A stretch of DNA of 6,944 nucleotides from Nitrospinota bacterium (GTDB lineage: Bacteria; Tectomicrobia; Entotheonellia; J063), in NCBI GenBank assembly GCA_003696125.1, contig RFHZ01000013.1, positions 1-6,944 on the forward strand, given 5' to 3'. The notes beneath the pieces are model-generated. The model had not been told where the DNA came from, did no database searches, and was given only the letters and a program-made list of their open reading frames with translations. A program made the translations under genes and the position numbers. Each line of letters begins with the position of its first letter. Positions within the stretch are counted from its first letter, which is position 1. Shown here piece by piece: positions 5,453 through 6,944 of this stretch.

Positions 5453-6486
5453 TCCTTGCCTCCAACGTACCGGAAGACCTGTACCCGCTGGTTGTGGGAA
5501 TCGGCCACATAGATGGTATCATCTCTATCGATAAAGATCCCGGTAGGGAGCCAGAACTCTCCCGGTCCCCGTCCCTGGCTGCCGAAAGAGAGGAGAAACT
5601 CCCCCTGCCGGTTAAAGATCTGCACGGCGTGGAAGAGGGAATCGACCACATAGATATGCCCAAAGCTATCCGTGGCGACCCCTTTGGGACGGGAGAAATC
5701 CCCGCTGGCATCCCCCAGCCGGCCAAAGGTACCCCAAAAGTCTCCCTCACCGTCAAAGATCTGGATGCGGAAATTCAAGGCATCGGTAATCAGAAGGTGC
5801 TCGGAGCGGTCCTGCCAGATGGCGACCGGATAGTTAAATTCCCCTTCTCCCCTGCCCCGCCGGCCAAAGGTGAAGAGAAGGGAGCCGTCTCTGGCAAAGA
5901 CCTTTACCTGATGCGCCCCGGTATCCACCACATAGAGACGCTCATGCGGGGGGTCCAGAGCAAGGGCGGTCGGCTGCTTCAGTCCAGCCTCTAAAGAGAG
6001 CGGGACGGCCTCCCTGGTCCCGGGAGCGATCCGCAAGATCTGGGCGAGGAGAGAATCGGCGACCAAGACCTCCCCCTCTGCACCCAGCGCCAGTCCCACC
6101 GGAGAGGGGAGCGGTCTTCCTCCCTTCCTCCGGATCAGGTCGTACCGCTTCTGGACAAGGTCAAAGCGATGCACCCCGTTGGCCCCGGGATCGGCCACGT
6201 ACAGCACATCCCCTGCAGCCACAACGGCCATGGGTCGGATCAGCCGCGCCGTAGAGCTCCCGCCCAACAGCTCCCCTACCCGCTGCCAGAACCCCTTGCT
6301 GATCCCCAGGTCCTCTGGCCGGGAAAAGCTCTGGAGAAAGCGGACACGGGGTGGGGCCGGAGGAGGAGGCCAGACCAGTGGGGTCTCCAGCACCGGCTGT
6401 GGTTTTCCCTGGGGCCGGGCACAGGCTCCTAACAGGAGCAGGACCATAACCACCAGGGTTAACCGGCATCGCCTCCTGGCCATCAT
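5449..6486 (-). CDS. NHL-repeat beta-propeller lipoprotein
   Basis: A 345-residue lipoprotein starting at the ATG at 6486. The frame extends upstream to an ATG at 6558, but that would overlap the barrel gene and place 24 residues before the signal peptide. Residues 1-21 (MMARRRC, then a hydrophobic core) end in a lipobox L-G-A-C22, and Ala at +2 favours the outer membrane. A Pro-rich linker (about 38-50, WPPPPAPPRVRF) leads to six NHL-type repeats near 84-110, 128-153, 171-197, 219-245, 266-292 and 313-339. Each has the pattern P-x-(G/A)-(V/I)-A, (L/I)-(Y/L)-V-(A/V)-D, and V-x-V-F, as in GHIYVVDS or DTIYVADS. Six repeats predict a six-bladed propeller. NHL propellers mostly bind proteins or other ligands; no catalytic residues are evident. 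It lies 4 nt after the barrel gene and overlaps the 12-haem gene by 4 nt, so a scaffold role in an outer-membrane cytochrome complex is plausible, though not shown. Confidence 0.9.
   Translation of the reverse strand: MMARRRCRLTLVVMVLLLLGACARPQGKPQPVLETPLVWPPPPAPPRVRFLQSFSRPEDLGISKGFWQRVGELLGGSSTARLIRPMAVVAAGDVLYVADPGANGVHRFDLVQKRYDLIRRKGGRPLPSPVGLALGAEGEVLVADSLLAQILRIAPGTREAVPLSLEAGLKQPTALALDPPHERLYVVDTGAHQVKVFARDGSLLFTFGRRGRGEGEFNYPVAIWQDRSEHLLITDALNFRIQIFDGEGDFWGTFGRLGDASGDFSRPKGVATDSFGHIYVVDSLFHAVQIFNRQGEFLLSFGSQGRGPGEFWLPTGIFIDRDDTIYVADSHNQRVQVFRYVGGKE
5459..5463 (-). promoter_or_regulatory. Ribosome binding site of the 12-haem gene
   Basis: GGAGG on the - strand, 6 nt before the ATG at 5452, lies inside the last codons of the lipoprotein gene. 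It supports the overlapping start. Confidence 0.7.
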
Positions 6487-6490
6487 CAGC

Positions 6491-6944
6491 TTAAAACTCC
6501 CGTCGAATCTCCATTTTAATCCGGGTCTTGTCCCGCTCAAAGTCCCCCTGCTCTTCATGATCGAACTCCCCTTCTGCCCGGAGGATCAGTCGCCGGATCC
6601 GCCACTCTCCCAGGAGCCGGAAAAATTGGGTCTTCCGCTCCAGCGTTCCTCCTCGATCCTGGTCAGAGCGGAATTCGGCCGACAGTCGCATTCTCCGGCG
6701 GGGAAAGAACTCCAGGCGAAAGTGGAACGCCAGCGCGTCCACATCCTCCGGCGAATCGAAGTTGTCTACCAGGGTACGGTTAAAGCCGGTGAAGAAGAGG
6801 AGGGAGGAGGCCAGGGGAGCCTGCAAAAAGGCGGCATAGCTCGTGCGCCGGAACGGGGCGATGTCCTCCTCCTGCTCCTCGAACTCCCCGCTCCCCCCCA
6901 ACACAAAACCGCCCAGGGGGATATGGAGCTGTACACCGTAGAGA
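6491..6944 (-). CDS. Outer-membrane beta-barrel protein (probable porin), C-terminal part
   Basis: The frame is open to the right edge; 150 C-terminal residues are present and the N-terminus is outside the window. A GTG at 6904 is internal, since the frame continues before it with YGVQLHIPLGGF. The sequence alternates polar and hydrophobic or aromatic residues in stretches of about ten, separated by charged turns: AFHFRLEFF, RLSAEFRS, FFRLLGEWRI, LILRAEGEF, IKMEIRREF. It ends in Phe, the C-terminal signature recognised by the BAM assembly machinery. There are no Cys and no haem motif. The turns are rich in Asp, Glu and Arg. Followed at 4 nt by the NHL lipoprotein and then the 12-haem gene, it is a good candidate for the barrel of a porin-cytochrome conduit. 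The exact barrel family cannot be told from this fragment. Confidence 0.8.
   Translation of the reverse strand, partial: LYGVQLHIPLGGFVLGGSGEFEEQEEDIAPFRRTSYAAFLQAPLASSLLFFTGFNRTLVDNFDSPEDVDALAFHFRLEFFPRRRMRLSAEFRSDQDRGGTLERKTQFFRLLGEWRIRRLILRAEGEFDHEEQGDFERDKTRIKMEIRREF
6497..6501 (-). promoter_or_regulatory. Ribosome binding site of the lipoprotein gene
   Basis: GGGAG on the - strand, within the last codons of the barrel gene, lies 10 nt before the ATG at 6486 and 13 nt before the next ATG. It supports 6486 as the start. Confidence 0.45.

Noticed and set aside
3932-5512. Long 526-codon + strand frame opposite the 12-haem gene
   Set aside because: It is antisense to a gene with signal peptide and twelve haem motifs. 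Its protein has no recognisable domain, and GC-rich cytochrome genes often leave the opposite strand free of stops.
6487-6558. Longer start for the NHL lipoprotein at 6558
   Set aside because: It would overlap the barrel gene by 68 bp and put 24 residues before a proper lipoprotein signal; the ATG at 6486 fits better.
1-6944. CRISPR array, tRNA genes, insertion sequence ends
   Set aside because: No regularly spaced short direct repeats, cloverleaf-like segments or transposase-like frames were seen; the only repeats are the coding cytochrome modules.

Overview
The window is a dense cluster of multiheme c-type cytochrome genes from a Gram-negative bacterium with moderately high GC (about 60 % by eye). 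At least 32 haem-attachment motifs (31 CxxCH and one CX3CH) fall in five genes within 6.9 kb. They sit beside an outer-membrane beta-barrel and an NHL-repeat lipoprotein. This combination is typical of metal- or electrode-respiring bacteria of the Geobacter/Desulfuromonas type, but no single gene fixes the taxon. No tRNA, rRNA, CRISPR array, transposase or integrase is visible.

Left part, + strand (1-2210): two tandem paralogous cytochromes. The first is cut by the left edge. Both are chains of roughly 90-residue single-haem modules. Each module has a CxxCH, then about 35 residues later a very conserved Met-Trp-Asn-His motif, then a helix ending in a (D/E)L-(I/L/V)-x-Y-(L/I) pattern. The first protein ends in a different, ordinary class I-like haem module; the second does not. 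A perfect 8-bp hairpin lies between them.

Right part, - strand (2214-6944, read right to left): the C-terminal part of an outer-membrane beta-barrel; an NHL beta-propeller lipoprotein; a secreted 12-haem cytochrome with paired CxxCH motifs and a terminal CX3CH site; a 279-bp gap with palindromes and a candidate promoter; a small periplasmic tri-haem (c7-like) cytochrome; and a membrane-anchored ten-haem cytochrome with a NapC/NirT/NrfH-type first haem. The first three genes are tightly coupled (4-nt gap, then ATGA overlap). The last two are joined by a gap carrying a 15-bp hairpin.

The - strand genes can be read as a complete electron path: quinol oxidation at the inner membrane by the ten-haem protein, periplasmic shuttling by the tri-haem protein, and passage across or beyond the outer membrane through the barrel, lipoprotein and 12-haem protein. 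This is inferred from domain types and gene order. The two left cytochromes meet this set tail to tail with only 3 bp between stop codons, and their role is unknown. The unusual features are the Met-Trp-Asn-His modules, the ten-haem NapC-like protein and the full envelope-spanning set in one locus.
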